This document shows, in pieces, positions 16,891 to 27,900 of a DNA stretch of 64,000 nt (position 1 is the stretch's first letter; every line of letters starts with the position of its first letter). The notes beneath the pieces were generated by a model, which did no database searches, was not told where the DNA came from, and was given only the letters and a program-made list of their open reading frames with translations. The position numbers and the translations under genes are program-made. This DNA is from Curtobacterium sp. ZW137 (GTDB lineage: Bacteria > Actinomycetota > Actinomycetes > Actinomycetales > Microbacteriaceae): NCBI RefSeq assembly GCF_003762905.1, contig NZ_RJKS01000002.1, forward strand, positions 356,039-420,038, written 5' to 3'.

Positions 16891-18369
16891 CTACTTCGCG
16901 GTGGCCTTCTCGCCGTCGACCGGAGCGGCGTCCTTCGAGACGTCCTCGGCCGGGGTGGCGTACGCCGGACCGGCAGCGCCGGCGGGCGTGCCCGCTTCCG
17001 GAGCCGGAGCGGCAACGGCCGCGGGCTCCTCGGTCGCGGCGGGCTTCGGACGGGACGCGAACGCCTCGAACGCGGCGCGCGGGGTCTCACGGTCGTCGAG
17101 GGACGCGATGTCGCGGCCCAGGAAGAAGCCGCCGACCCAGTCGCCGATGACGCGCCACTTGCGCTCCCACGACGGCATCGCCATGCCGTGGTAGCCACGG
17201 TGCGCGCCCCAGGCGAGGAAGCCCTTCATGGCGAACTTGCCGGACTGGAAGACACCGATGCCGATGCCGAGACCCGCGACGGCGCCGAGGTTCTCGTGCT
17301 TGTAGTCGACCGTCGCCTCGCCGCGGAGCGTCGCGACGAGGTTCTTCGCGAGCTGCTTGGCCTGACGGACCGCGTGCTGGGCGTTCGGCACGCACATGCC
17401 GCCGACGCCACCACCGGTGAGGTCCGGCACGGCTGCGACGTCGCCACAGGCCCAGGCGTCCGCGATGACCGTGTCCTCGTCGACGACGCGGAGGTCGGGC
17501 TGCACGGTGATGCGGCCGCGCGGCTCGAGCGGGAAGTCGGTGCCCTTGACCATCGGGTTCGCCATCACGCCGGCGGTCCAGATGATGAGGTCGGACTCGA
17601 CCGTCTGGATCGACTCGTCCTTGGCCTTGAGCTGGCAGACGCCACCGACGGCCGAGGCGAGCTGCGTGTCGAGGTGCACGTTCGCACCGCGCTGCGCGAG
17701 GTTCTTGAGCACCCAGTGCGAGGTCTCGAGCGAGACCTCGGGCATGATTCGGCCCATCGCCTCGACGAGGTGGAAGTGCGTGTCGTCGAAGGACAGCTCC
17801 GGGTAGCTCTTCAGCAGGTCGGTGACGAACGAGCGGAGCTCGGCGAACACCTCGATGCCGGCGAAGCCACCACCGACGACGACGACGGTGAGCAGGCGGT
17901 CACGCTCGGGACCGGCCGGCAGGTTCGACGCCTTGGCGAAGTTGGTGAGGACCTTGTCGCGGATCGCGGCGGCCTCTTCGATGGTCTTGAGGCCGATCGC
18001 CTCGTCCGCGACGCCCGCGATGGGGAACGTGCGGGAGACGGCACCGGCGGTCATCACGATCTGGTCGTAGGACTCTTCCCACGGCTCGCCGATCTCCGGC
18101 GTGATGGTCGCGGTCTTCGTGGCGTGGTCGACCTTCGTGACCTTCGCCGTGACGACGCGGGTCTTCTTGAGGTGACGACGGTGCGAGACGACCGCGTGGC
18201 GCGGCTCGATCGAACCGGCAGCCACCTCCGGCAGGAACGGCTGGTACGTCATGTACGGCAGCGGATCCACCATCACGACCTCAGCTTCGCCCTGGCGAAG
18301 GTGCTTCTCGAGCTTCCAGGCGGTGTAGAAGCCGGCGTAACCGCCGCCGACGACGAGGATCTTGGGCAC
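16891..18369 (-). CDS. ndh: Type II NADH dehydrogenase (NDH-2)
   Basis: A single-subunit flavoprotein that passes electrons from NADH to quinone without pumping protons. The FAD-binding GGGYAG is at 8-13 and the second dinucleotide fold VVVVGGGFAGIE near 165 binds NADH. The WTAGV and ACGDVA segments near 290 and 325 are typical of the family. The C-terminal helix region for membrane attachment contains WGAHRGYHG. The last 45 or so residues are an Ala/Pro/Glu low-complexity tail. GTG start. It lies at the end of the eno-ftsB-DUF501 cluster, where many actinobacteria carry ppx/gppA instead (from memory). Confidence 0.92.
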   Translation of the reverse strand: MPKILVVGGGYAGFYTAWKLEKHLRQGEAEVVMVDPLPYMTYQPFLPEVAAGSIEPRHAVVSHRRHLKKTRVVTAKVTKVDHATKTATITPEIGEPWEESYDQIVMTAGAVSRTFPIAGVADEAIGLKTIEEAAAIRDKVLTNFAKASNLPAGPERDRLLTVVVVGGGFAGIEVFAELRSFVTDLLKSYPELSFDDTHFHLVEAMGRIMPEVSLETSHWVLKNLAQRGANVHLDTQLASAVGGVCQLKAKDESIQTVESDLIIWTAGVMANPMVKGTDFPLEPRGRITVQPDLRVVDEDTVIADAWACGDVAAVPDLTGGGVGGMCVPNAQHAVRQAKQLAKNLVATLRGEATVDYKHENLGAVAGLGIGIGVFQSGKFAMKGFLAWGAHRGYHGMAMPSWERKWRVIGDWVGGFFLGRDIASLDDRETPRAAFEAFASRPKPAATEEPAAVAAPAPEAGTPAGAAGPAYATPAEDVSKDAAPVDGEKATAK

Positions 18370-18413
18370 GGGGAATGGTCTCCTTGGAGTGGGGGTGGTT
18401 GCCGGGCGGCTGG

Positions 18414-18962
18414 TCAGACTTCGCCGCCACCCGCCCCGACTCCAGCGTCTGCACCCTCATCATACGCCCGGCATTCGCACCGGTCGGGCGACCACGATGC
18501 GCGTTCGAGCGCGAGGTCGCCGATGGGGTTCACGCCGGGTCCGGCAGCGAGTGAGTGACCGACGAGGGCGTGCAGGCACTTCACGCGGACGGGCATGCCG
18601 CCCGCGCTGATGCCGTCGATCTCGTCGACGTGCTCGATGGACTCGCGGTCCGCGAGGTAGGCCTCGTGCGCCGCGCGGTAGCGCTCGGCGGTGTCGGGGT
18701 CATCGAGCAGCGCGGCGAGCTCGGGCATGACCCCGGTCGCCTCGAGTGTGCTGACGGCAGCGGTGGCCGCCGGGTGGCACAGGTAGTACAGCGTGGGGAA
18801 CGGTGTGCCGTTCGACAGCCGCGGCTTCGTGGCGACCACCGTCGGGTTGCCGCAGACGCAGCGTGCCGCGATGCCGACGACGTCGCGAGCGGGGCGGCCC
18901 AGCTGGGCCGACACCACCTGCACGTCGTGGTCGGACGGCGGGTCGAACGGAGGGGTCGTCAC
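18414..18962 (-). CDS. DUF501 protein
   Basis: A 182-residue protein of the actinobacterial DUF501 family. Cysteine motifs CVCGNP (about 35-40), CHP (about 62) and a C-terminal CEC suggest metal binding. The MPVRVKCLHALVGHSLAAGPGVNPIGD segment is the family signature and carries His and Cys. The biochemical function is unknown. GTG start at 18962. It is placed between the FtsB-like gene and ndh on the same strand, as part of the conserved enolase neighbourhood. Confidence 0.88.
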   Translation of the reverse strand: MTTPPFDPPSDHDVQVVSAQLGRPARDVVGIAARCVCGNPTVVATKPRLSNGTPFPTLYYLCHPAATAAVSTLEATGVMPELAALLDDPDTAERYRAAHEAYLADRESIEHVDEIDGISAGGMPVRVKCLHALVGHSLAAGPGVNPIGDLALERASWSPDRCECRAYDEGADAGVGAGGGEV

Positions 18963-19018
18963 GGGTACAAGAGGCTACCCGAGTTCCGCGGCTCCCCGCA
19001 CCGTGTGACGACGGGCGG

Positions 19019-19555
19019 TCAGTTCGAGGAGTTCCCCGTGCCGGAGACGTCGGGTGCGACGAGCTCCTGCGTGGTCTCCTCGGACAGGCCGGACTTCAGC
19101 ACGGACGACATCATCGCCTGCACCCAGTCCACCTTCGGCGTCTGCACCTTCGCGCTCACGGGGGTCCCGGAGTCCGTCGTCGGGGAGTCGTCGGAGGTGC
19201 TCGTGCCCTCGCCCATCACCAGGAAGCTCTGCTCCCCCGGGTACACGTAGAGCAGCCGGTCACGGGCCTGCGCCTCGATGTAGGCGGGGTCGTCCCAGCG
19301 CGCGACGTCCTTCTGCTTCTGCGCGACGTCGGACTTCTGCGCCGCCACCTCACGCTGCTGCTGCGCGATCTGCTCCTGCTGCTGGATGAGCGTCCGGAGC
19401 GACGGGGCGAGGACCACGACGAACAGCACGATGATCGCGAGCATGAGCAGGCTGAACCCGGAGAACCGGATCGAGCGGTACCACGGCTGCTCGGCCGTGC
19501 CGCCCTCGGGCATCGCCACGGGGACGCGGCGGACGCGGGGCTTCTGGCTGGGCAC
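19019..19555 (-). CDS. FtsB/DivIC-like septum formation initiator
   Basis: A bitopic cell-division protein, 178 residues. A basic cytoplasmic N terminus is followed by a transmembrane helix at about 33-52 and a coiled coil at about 53-85 (QQQEQIAQQQREVAAQKSD). The WDDPAYIEAQARDRLLYVYPGE block at 87-108 is diagnostic of actinobacterial DivIC. The last 65 residues are a Ser/Thr/Asp-rich extracytoplasmic tail. GTG 19555 is chosen over the longer frame. Location next to eno is conserved in actinobacteria. Confidence 0.87.
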   Translation of the reverse strand: MPSQKPRVRRVPVAMPEGGTAEQPWYRSIRFSGFSLLMLAIIVLFVVVLAPSLRTLIQQQEQIAQQQREVAAQKSDVAQKQKDVARWDDPAYIEAQARDRLLYVYPGEQSFLVMGEGTSTSDDSPTTDSGTPVSAKVQTPKVDWVQAMMSSVLKSGLSEETTQELVAPDVSGTGNSSN

Positions 19556-19645
19556 GTCACGACGATAACCCGGCCGTCGGCATGGTCCGCGCCGCCGCGC
19601 CTGCGTTTCGGCCCCTTCCCAGCCGGGCGCACGGGACGACACGCA

Positions 19646-19698
19646 GACGCGCCCCGTGCCGTGGTCCGGATGAGCGGACGGGAGGCACGGGGCGCGTC
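19646..19698 (-). terminator. Terminator behind eno
   Basis: A 14-bp stem (GACGCGCCCCGTGC at 19646-19659, complement at 19685-19698) encloses a 25-nt loop that contains a GGACGGGAGGC segment like the shared palindrome core. It lies about 50 nt past the eno stop. Confidence 0.7.
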
Positions 19699-19747
19699 GG
19701 GTGGACGACCTGCGTCCGGTGTGCTGCTCGCTAGAGGGTCTGTGCCC

Positions 19748-21130
<1,383 letters not shown>

Positions 21131-22375
21131 TCAGGCGAGCGGGCGGAACTCCACACCCGCGAGCGAGGTGGTGTCGGCGTTCACGGTGGCGAAGGAGCCG
21201 AAGCCCTGCGCCGCCAGCCCCGCGAGCAGGTTCTTCGTGTTCTTGGTCCGTCGTTCGAGGCGGACACGCTGGTGCTGCTCGAGCGCCTCGCCCTTGAGCG
21301 CCGCGAGCCGCACCGGGTCGACGTCCTTGTCGTACACGAGCACCACGGCATCGGAGGTCGCCGCTTCCGGCAGGGTCACGAGGTCCACGAGCCGCTCGAA
21401 GCCGAGCGAGAAGCCGACCGCCGGGACGTCCTGGCCGAGGAAGCGACCGATCATGCCGTCGTACCGGCCACCACCGCCCAGGCTGTAGCCGAAGTCCGGG
21501 TGCGCCACCTCGAAGATCGTCCCCGTGTAGTACCCCATGCCGCGCACGAGCGTCGGGTCGAAGCGGAGGTCGACGCCCGGCAGCGCCTCGCGCAGTCGGA
21601 GGAGGTCGGCGAACGCGTCCGCGTCGAGCCAAGGCGCGCCGGTCACGCTCGCCCAGTCGGCGTCCTCGAGTGCACGGATCGTCTGCTCGAGGTCGGGGAC
21701 GTCGACGCCGACGGTGTCGACGAGTTCGCGGGCGACGCCGTTCGGGCCGATCTTGTCGAGCTTGTCGATCGTGATGAGCGCCCGGTCCGCCGCGGTCGGG
21801 TCGGTGACGCCCCACGAGGCGAGGAGCGCGATGAGGATGCGCCGGTCGTTGATGCGGATCGACGTCCCGGTGATCCCGAGCGCGTCGAGTGCGGCCGTCG
21901 TGGCGCGGATGAGCTCGATCTCCGCGAGCTGTCCCGGCTCACCGAGGATGTCGATGTCGCACTGCACGAACTGCCGGTAGCGCCCCTTCTGCGGACGCTC
22001 GGCACGCCAGACCGGGGCGATCTGCACGGAGCGGAACACGGTCGGCAGCTCCGCGCGGTGCGAGGCGTAGAACCGGGCGAGCGGCACCGTGAGGTCGAAG
22101 CGGAGCCCGAGGTCGGCGAGGTCGAGCGGGGCCTCGGCGCTCCGGAGGTCCTCGACGGTGAGGCCGCGCCGCATCACGCCGAACGCGAGCTTCTCGTTGT
22201 CCCCGCCGAGCCCGGAGTGCAGCCGCGCGGCGTCCTCGACGACGGGGGTCTCGATCTCGTCGAAGCCGTGCCGCGCGTACACGCCACGGATCACGCCGAG
22301 GACGTGCTCGCGACGCGCCTTGTCCGCGGGGAGGAAGTCACGCATGCCACGGGGTGCCGTCACGGTCGTCGCCAT
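21131..22375 (-). CDS. hisS: Histidyl-tRNA synthetase
   Basis: A class II aminoacyl-tRNA synthetase charging tRNA-His. The 414-residue protein shows motif 1 (VFRSVQIAPVWRAERPQKGRYRQFVQCDIDILGE covers motifs 1-2), the His-specific RGMGYYTGTIFEV segment, and motif 3 GGGGRYDGMIGRFLGQDVPAVGFSLGFERL. A C-terminal anticodon-binding domain follows. ATG 22375 is the only start that fits the family; the open frame extends much further upstream without coding character. The 292-bp region in front of it is unusually structured. Confidence 0.95.
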   Translation of the reverse strand: MATTVTAPRGMRDFLPADKARREHVLGVIRGVYARHGFDEIETPVVEDAARLHSGLGGDNEKLAFGVMRRGLTVEDLRSAEAPLDLADLGLRFDLTVPLARFYASHRAELPTVFRSVQIAPVWRAERPQKGRYRQFVQCDIDILGEPGQLAEIELIRATTAALDALGITGTSIRINDRRILIALLASWGVTDPTAADRALITIDKLDKIGPNGVARELVDTVGVDVPDLEQTIRALEDADWASVTGAPWLDADAFADLLRLREALPGVDLRFDPTLVRGMGYYTGTIFEVAHPDFGYSLGGGGRYDGMIGRFLGQDVPAVGFSLGFERLVDLVTLPEAATSDAVVLVYDKDVDPVRLAALKGEALEQHQRVRLERRTKNTKNLLAGLAAQGFGSFATVNADTTSLAGVEFRPLA

Positions 22376-22406
22376 GGGGTCAATCCTGTCAGATCGGGAC
22401 GCGAGC

Positions 22407-22435
22407 TTGCGGACCATCCGACCTACTGACATACT
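22407..22435 (+). promoter_or_regulatory. Candidate plus-strand promoter divergent from hisS
   Basis: TTGCGG (22407-22412), a 17-bp spacer, then CATACT (22430-22435) preceded by an extended -10 TGA. It would start a transcript near 22442, away from hisS, where no annotated plus-strand gene follows before 23.4 kb. Confidence 0.45.
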
Positions 22436-22441
22436 GGATCC

Positions 22442-22592
22442 AGAACCTCGGTTCATGAAGCGCCTGATCCGCTTCCGAACCGATCGCGTGGGCAACGTGC
22501 TGCAGTGTGCCCCGCGGTTCGAGCGGGCTTCCCTGCCGGCGCCACTATCCCTGGTGGCGTCGTCTGCCCGCTCGCGGGCGTCCTCCTTTTTT
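22442..22592 (+). ncRNA. Candidate structured small RNA between hisS and mazG
   Basis: From the predicted start at about 22442 the sequence can fold into successive hairpins. These are 22448-22483 (7 + 6 bp with a small internal loop), 22511-22527 (5 bp), 22540-22559 (6 bp) and a GC-rich palindrome 22566-22579. A T6 run at 22587-22592 follows. The T run lies inside the loop of a larger 13-bp stem (22574-22586 with 22600-22612), so terminator and alternative pairing compete. The same hairpins could instead act in the hisS leader on the minus strand. I match it to no known RNA family. Confidence 0.4.
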
Positions 22593-22667
22593 CGGGTTGG
22601 GAGGACGCCCGCACTCTCGTCTTGCTCGTCGACGGTCGGGCCTCGGCTCGTCGCTGTCCGACTCTGG

Positions 22668-23351
22668 TCAGGCCTCGGCTGCTGCGCGCCCCTCGGTCTC
22701 CAGCAGCCGCACCGCCGCGCGGAGGCTCTCGATCGCATCGATCCCGTCGCGCTCAGCGGCCGCGACCGACGCGAGCATCGACACGCCCCACGCGACGTCG
22801 GACGTGGCGACCGGACCGCCGGACGCACCGACGGGCGTGGCGCCGGCCCCGGCCAGCTCCACGACGGACGCGACCACCGCGTCGGCGGACCCACGTTCTT
22901 CCAGGCGTTCCAGCAGTTTCACCGCCCGCTCCAGCGGCGGCATCGCGCGCGGCACCCCGTCGAACGCACTCGTCCGCGACGACTTCTCGGCCGCCTTCGC
23001 GGCACGCCAGACCCGGACCACGTCCTCGACGGTGTCGGCCCGCTCGTCGCCGAAGACGTGCGGGTGGCGGCGGACCATCTTGTCCCGCACGGACGCCGCC
23101 ACGTCCTCGAGGTCGAACTCCCCGGCACGTGCGGCGATGCCCGCGTGCAAGACCACCTGGTACAGCACGTCGCCGAGCTCCTCACGGAGTTCGCCGACGT
23201 CCTCGTCCTCGATGGCGTCGACGAGTTCGTACGCCTCCTCGACCGCGTACCGCGCGAGGGTGCGGTGCGTCTGCTCGCGGTTCCAGACGCATCCGCCGTC
23301 CGGGTCCAGCAGGCGGTCGACGACGGCGATGAGGTCGGAGACGGCGGTCAT
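22668..23351 (-). CDS. mazG: MazG-type nucleoside triphosphate pyrophosphohydrolase
   Basis: Hydrolyses (d)NTPs to monophosphates, a house-cleaning role. The 227-residue protein begins with the MazG domain: CVWNREQTH (a variant of the usual CPWDxxQTH), EEAYEL and EELGDVLYQVVLHA give the Mg-binding E-E-E-D set. HPHVFGD follows. A second, degenerate half is Ala-rich. ATG 23351 lies 6 nt after GATACT on the minus strand, so it is probably leaderless. It is upstream of hisS on the same strand, divergent from nhaA. Confidence 0.9.
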   Translation of the reverse strand: MTAVSDLIAVVDRLLDPDGGCVWNREQTHRTLARYAVEEAYELVDAIEDEDVGELREELGDVLYQVVLHAGIAARAGEFDLEDVAASVRDKMVRRHPHVFGDERADTVEDVVRVWRAAKAAEKSSRTSAFDGVPRAMPPLERAVKLLERLEERGSADAVVASVVELAGAGATPVGASGGPVATSDVAWGVSMLASVAAAERDGIDAIESLRAAVRLLETEGRAAAEA

Positions 23352-23357
23352 CGGGCC

Positions 23358-23363
23358 AGTATC
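23358..23363 (-). promoter_or_regulatory. -10 box, probable leaderless promoter of mazG
   Basis: GATACT on the minus strand ends 6 nt before the ATG at 23351. Confidence 0.45.
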
Positions 23364-23434
23364 CGGTATCGTTGCGAGTGGCGTGTCGGGAAGTCTGGTC
23401 GACGGACCGTTTCCCGACCCTCGTACGGAGTCCC

Positions 23435-24613
23435 ATGCTGGCAGTCGTCCGCTCCCCCCGCTTCAGCGCCGTCGCCCTGCTCACCGCGGCCGTGTTCGGC
23501 CTCGTCCTGGCGAACACCCCCGCCGGCCCGGGCCTCGAACACCTGCTGCACCTGCGCGCACCCTGGGGTGCGGTGGGCCTCGACCTCTCGGTGGCGCACT
23601 GGATCAGCGACGGACTCCTCGCGGTGTTCTTCCTGCTCGTCGCGATCGAGCTGAAGCACGAACTCGTCGTGGGCGAGCTGTCGAACGCGAAGACCGCGAT
23701 CGTCCCCGCGATCGCGGCCGTCGGCGGTGTGCTGGTCCCCGCCGGCATCTACCTCGCGGTGACCGCCGGCACGCAGTACACGCACGGCTGGCCGATCCCC
23801 ACGGCGACCGACATCGCGTTCGCGCTCGGGGTCCTCGCGATGTTCGGGCGCGGGCTGCCGTCGACGCTCCGGGTGTTCCTGCTGGCGTTGGCGGTGCTCG
23901 ACGACCTCATCGCGATCGTCATCATCGCCGTGGTGTTCGCGCACGACACGAACTTCCTCGCCCTCGGCGGTGCCGCCGTCGTCCTGGTCCTGTTCTGGCT
24001 GCTCGGACGCATGCTCCGTCCCGGTCGACCGGGACAGGCGTGGATGATCGCGGCGATGGTCGTGCTCGGCGTCCTGACCTGGTGGCTCGTCTACCACTCG
24101 GGCGTGCACGCGACGATCGCCGGGGTCGCGCTCGGGCTCGTGCTGCCCCGGCGCCCCGGGCACACCCTGCACGAGCGCGTGGAGCCCTGGTCGAACGCGA
24201 TCGTCCTGCCGGTGTTCGCGTTCGCGTCGGCCGCGGTGATGATCCCCGCCGTCGGCATCAGCGAGCTCTCCCCCACCTTCTGGGCCGTCGTCCTGGCGCT
24301 GCCCGTCGGCAAGGTGATCGGCATCACGCTGTTCGGGTCAGTCGCCACGCGGATCTTCCGCGGTCCGGGGCGTCCCTCGCTGTCGTTCATGTCGATCGTC
24401 ACCGTCGGGGTGCTCGGCGGCATCGGCTTCACCGTCTCGCTGCTGATGAACGAGCTCGCGTTCGCGTCGAACGAGGAGATCGTCGACGAGGGCGTGCTCG
24501 CGGTCCTGGTGGGCTCGGGCATCGCGATGGTCGCCTCGGCGATCGTCGTCAGCATCCGGGCGCGCCAGTACCGCGCGCGCCGCGAGCTCTCCGAGGCCGA
24601 GTCCACCGAGTAG
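23435..24613 (+). CDS. nhaA: Na+/H+ antiporter NhaA
   Basis: A membrane antiporter exporting sodium in exchange for protons, about 12 helices, 392 residues. The ion-binding aspartate pair is D156-D157 in LAVLDDLIAIVII. PTATDIAFALGVL (122-134) is the unwound helix IV signature, and KVIGITLFG plus GGIGFTVSLLMNELAF are the helix X-XI region. ATG 23435 follows GGAG closely; an earlier in-frame start would add a non-homologous leader. It interrupts the otherwise minus-strand mfd-mazG series. Confidence 0.92.
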   Translation: MLAVVRSPRFSAVALLTAAVFGLVLANTPAGPGLEHLLHLRAPWGAVGLDLSVAHWISDGLLAVFFLLVAIELKHELVVGELSNAKTAIVPAIAAVGGVLVPAGIYLAVTAGTQYTHGWPIPTATDIAFALGVLAMFGRGLPSTLRVFLLALAVLDDLIAIVIIAVVFAHDTNFLALGGAAVVLVLFWLLGRMLRPGRPGQAWMIAAMVVLGVLTWWLVYHSGVHATIAGVALGLVLPRRPGHTLHERVEPWSNAIVLPVFAFASAAVMIPAVGISELSPTFWAVVLALPVGKVIGITLFGSVATRIFRGPGRPSLSFMSIVTVGVLGGIGFTVSLLMNELAFASNEEIVDEGVLAVLVGSGIAMVASAIVVSIRARQYRARRELSEAESTE

Positions 24614-24676
24614 CGCCGCGGGGTGCGTCCGCCACGACCCGCTCCGCCCGGCGCCCGCGGACTCGGAACGACTCCC

Positions 24677-24771
24677 TCGCTGTCGTACGACAACGGTCTC
24701 GTCGTTGCTTGCGGACGCAACGATCTCGGCGGAGTCGGTACGACAGGGTCGCTGTCGTACGACAACGGTCT
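24677..24771. repeat. 72-bp-period direct repeat with inverted segments behind nhaA
   Basis: A 23-bp exact direct repeat occurs at 24677-24699 and 24749-24771 (core GTCGTACGACAACGGTCT). Between them GTACGACAG and CTGTCGTAC form a 9-bp stem (about 24738-24760). GTTGC/GCAAC makes another hairpin. The rest of the nhaA-mfd gap up to 24848 is rich in GCGCGC and GTGAGCG/GAGCGCAGTGAGCG repeats. No coding signal. Confidence 0.75.
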
Positions 24772-24848
24772 TGTCGCTGGTTGCGAGCGCGCGCAAACGC
24801 GCGCGCGGTGAGCGTGCGCAGACGCGAGCGCAGTGAGCGCGAGCAGCA

Positions 24849-24894
24849 CCGGACGGGAGGCCCGGTGCCAGCTGGCACCGGGCCTCCCGTCCGG
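24849..24894 (-). terminator. 46-bp perfect palindromic terminator (shared family) behind mfd
   Basis: 23-bp arms meet at CAGCTG with no mismatch; core GGACGGGAGGCCCGGTGCC. It lies 14 nt after the mfd stop and also faces convergent nhaA. There is no T tract. Confidence 0.82.
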
Positions 24895-24908
24895 GGTGGC
24901 GCAGCGTG

Positions 24909-27900
24909 CTACGCGGCCGGCGCCTCCGCCGGGGCGGCCGCGCCGTAGACCGCGGTGAGGATGCTCTCGACCCACTCGATCAGGCCGTCGTCGGGCAGGG
25001 CCTCGCCGTGCGGACGCGGCATCGGGATGCTCGACGCGTTCTGCTGCGGGAACCACTTCGCGCCGGGGTACATCCGCTTCAGCCGGACCTGGGACGAGTC
25101 GGCGAGCTCCTTGCCCGCGACCCGCAGGTTCGACCCCATGACGACCACGTCGGAGAGCCCGACCTGCTGCGCCATCCGCCGGAGCCGGGAGACCTCGACC
25201 AGGGTCTGGACAGCCTGCGGCGGCTGCCCGTACCGGTCGGTGAGCTCGTCGAGCACCATGTCGATCGCGTCGTGCTGCGCCGTCGGGGCGGAGGCGGCGG
25301 AGAGCTTCTGGTACGCCTCGAGCCGGAGCCGCTCGGACTCGACGTAGTCCTCGGGGATGTGCGCGTCGACGGGGATCTCGAGCCGGAGCTCGGTCTGCCC
25401 CTCGGCGACGTCCCCGCGGAACTGGGACACGGCTTCGCCGATCATGCGGAGGTACAGGTCGAAGCCGACGCCCGCGATGTGGCCGGACTGCTCACCGCCG
25501 AGCAGGTTGCCCGCACCGCGGATCTCGAGGTCCTTCATCGCTACCTGCATGCCCGCGCCGAGCTCGTTGTTCGCCGCGATGGTCTCGAGGCGGTCCTGCG
25601 CGGTCTCGGAGAGGGGCTTGTCGGCGTCGTAGAGGAAGTACGCGTACCCGCGCTCACGTCCACGACCGACACGACCACGGAGCTGGTGCAGCTGCGACAG
25701 CCCGTACTTGTCGGCGCGGTCGATGATGAGCGTGTTCGCGTTCGCGATGTCGAGGCCCGTCTCGATGATGGTCGTCGAGACGAGCACGTCGAAGCGGCGC
25801 TCCCAGAAGTCGACCATCACCTGCTCGAGGGTCTGCTCGGACATCTGCCCGTGCGCGACGGCGATGCGGGCGTCCGGGACGATCTCGGCGAGGTGCGCCG
25901 CGACCGACTGGATGTCCTTCACACGGTTGTGCACGTAGAAGACCTGGCCCTCGCGGAGCATCTCGCGCCGGATCGCCGCGGCCACCTGCAGGTCGGACTG
26001 CGGGCCGACGAAGGTCAGGATGGGGTGGCGGTCTTCCGGCGGGGTGGCGAGGGTCGACATCTCACGGATGCCCGTCACCGCCATCTCGAGCGAACGCGGG
26101 ATCGGCGTCGCGGACATCGCCAGGACGTCCACGTTGGTCTTGAGCTTCTTGAGCTGGTCCTTGTGCTCGACGCCGAAGCGCTGCTCCTCGTCGATGATGA
26201 CCAGGCCGACGTCCTTGAACTGCACGCCCTGCGAGAGGATCCGGTGCGTGCCGATGACGATGTCGACGGTGCCGTCGGCGAGGCCCGCGAGCGTCTCCTT
26301 CGACTCCTTCTCGGTCTGGAACCGGCTGAGCGCGCGGAGGTGCACCGGGAACCCGGCGAAGCGCTCCTGGAAGGTCTCCATGTGCTGGCGGACCAGCAGC
26401 GTGGTCGGGACGAGCATCGCGACCTGCTTGCCGTCCTGTACGGCCTTGAACGCGGCACGGATCGCGACCTCGGTCTTGCCGTACCCGACGTCACCGGAGA
26501 GCAGGCGGTCCATCGGGATCGGGCGCTCCATGTCGCGCTTGATCTCGTCGATGGTGGTGAGCTGGTCGGCGGTCTCGGCGAACGGGAAGGCCTCTTCGAG
26601 TTCGCGCTGCCACGGGGTGTCCGGGCCGAACGCGTGCCCCTTCGACGCCATGCGCGCGGAGTAGAGCTTCACGAGGTCGACGGCGATGTCGCGGACGGCC
26701 TTGCGCGCCTTGCTCTTCGCCGCGGACCAGTCCGATCCGCCCATCTTCGACAGGCTCGGGGACTCGCCGCCGACGTAGCGGGAGAGCTGGTCGAGCTGGT
26801 CGGTCGGCACGAAGAGCTTGTCGCCCGGGTAGCCGCGCTTGGACGGCGCGTACTCGAGCACGAGGTACTCGCGCTGCGTCTTGACGGCGTTGCGGCCGCC
26901 CGACGAGACCTCGCGCGAGACCAGCTCCACGAACTTGCCGATGCCGTGCGTGGCGTGCACGACGACGTCGCCCGGCTTGAGCTGCAGCGGGTCGACGACG
27001 TTCTTGCGCCGGCTCGCCAGCTTCTTGACGGTGCGGGCGCCCTGCTGCGCGGTGCGGCCGTAGAACTCGGCCTCGGACAGGACGGCGATGCGGGGGTCCG
27101 GGATGGAGAACCCGTGCTCGACCACTGCGGTCGTGACGATCGCGATGCCGGGCTGCGGCGGCGCGGTGACCGCTTCGGCGCGGGCCGCGACCCCGGCGTC
27201 GGCGAGCACCTGCACGGCGCGCTCGACGAGGCCCTGCCCCTGTGCGGTGACCACGACGGCCCAGCCGTCGTCGGTGAGCGCCTTGACGTGCGCGATGGCC
27301 CCGTCGGCGCTGCCGGCGAAGCTGGGGACGGCGTCGGCGCGGACGCGGACGTACTCCCCCGCCTCGGCCGCGGCGTCGGCGTCGCTCAGCGGTTCGTCGA
27401 GGCCCGAGTCGAACGGCGAGACCGTCCACCAGGTGCGGTCGCCCCGCGTGGCGCGGAGCTGCGGGACGGTGAGGAAGTTGCCGGCGTCGAGGTCGATCGG
27501 CGCCTGGGCCCCGGCGACCGCGGCGCTCCACGCGGCCTGCAGGAACTCCTGGTTCGTCTCGGCGAGGCTGTGCGCACGGCCGCTCACCCGCTCCGGCGAG
27601 AACACCGCGATGGTGGCGTCCGCGGGCAGGTAGTTCGTCATGGGGACGAGTTCCTCGACCAGGGCCGGTGCCAGGGACTCCATGCCCTCCACCGGGATGC
27701 CCTCGGCGACCTTCGCGAGCATCTGCGACAGGTTCGGGAACTCGTGCAGCATCTCCCGCGCACGCTGGCGCACGTCGTCACTGAGCAGGAGTTCGCGCGA
27801 GGCGGTCAGCTCGACGGAGCCGAGGTCGTCCTCTGTCGAGCGCTGGTCCGCGACGGAGAACGCCTTGATACCGTCGATCTCGTCGCCGAAGAAGTCGATG

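Noticed and set aside
22081..23654. Plus-strand open frames across the hisS-mazG gap, including a peptide beginning MKRLIRFRTDRVGN
   Set aside because: A leader peptide was considered, but there is no ribosome binding site, no His run and the frame continues antisense through mazG. The region is better read as structured RNA.
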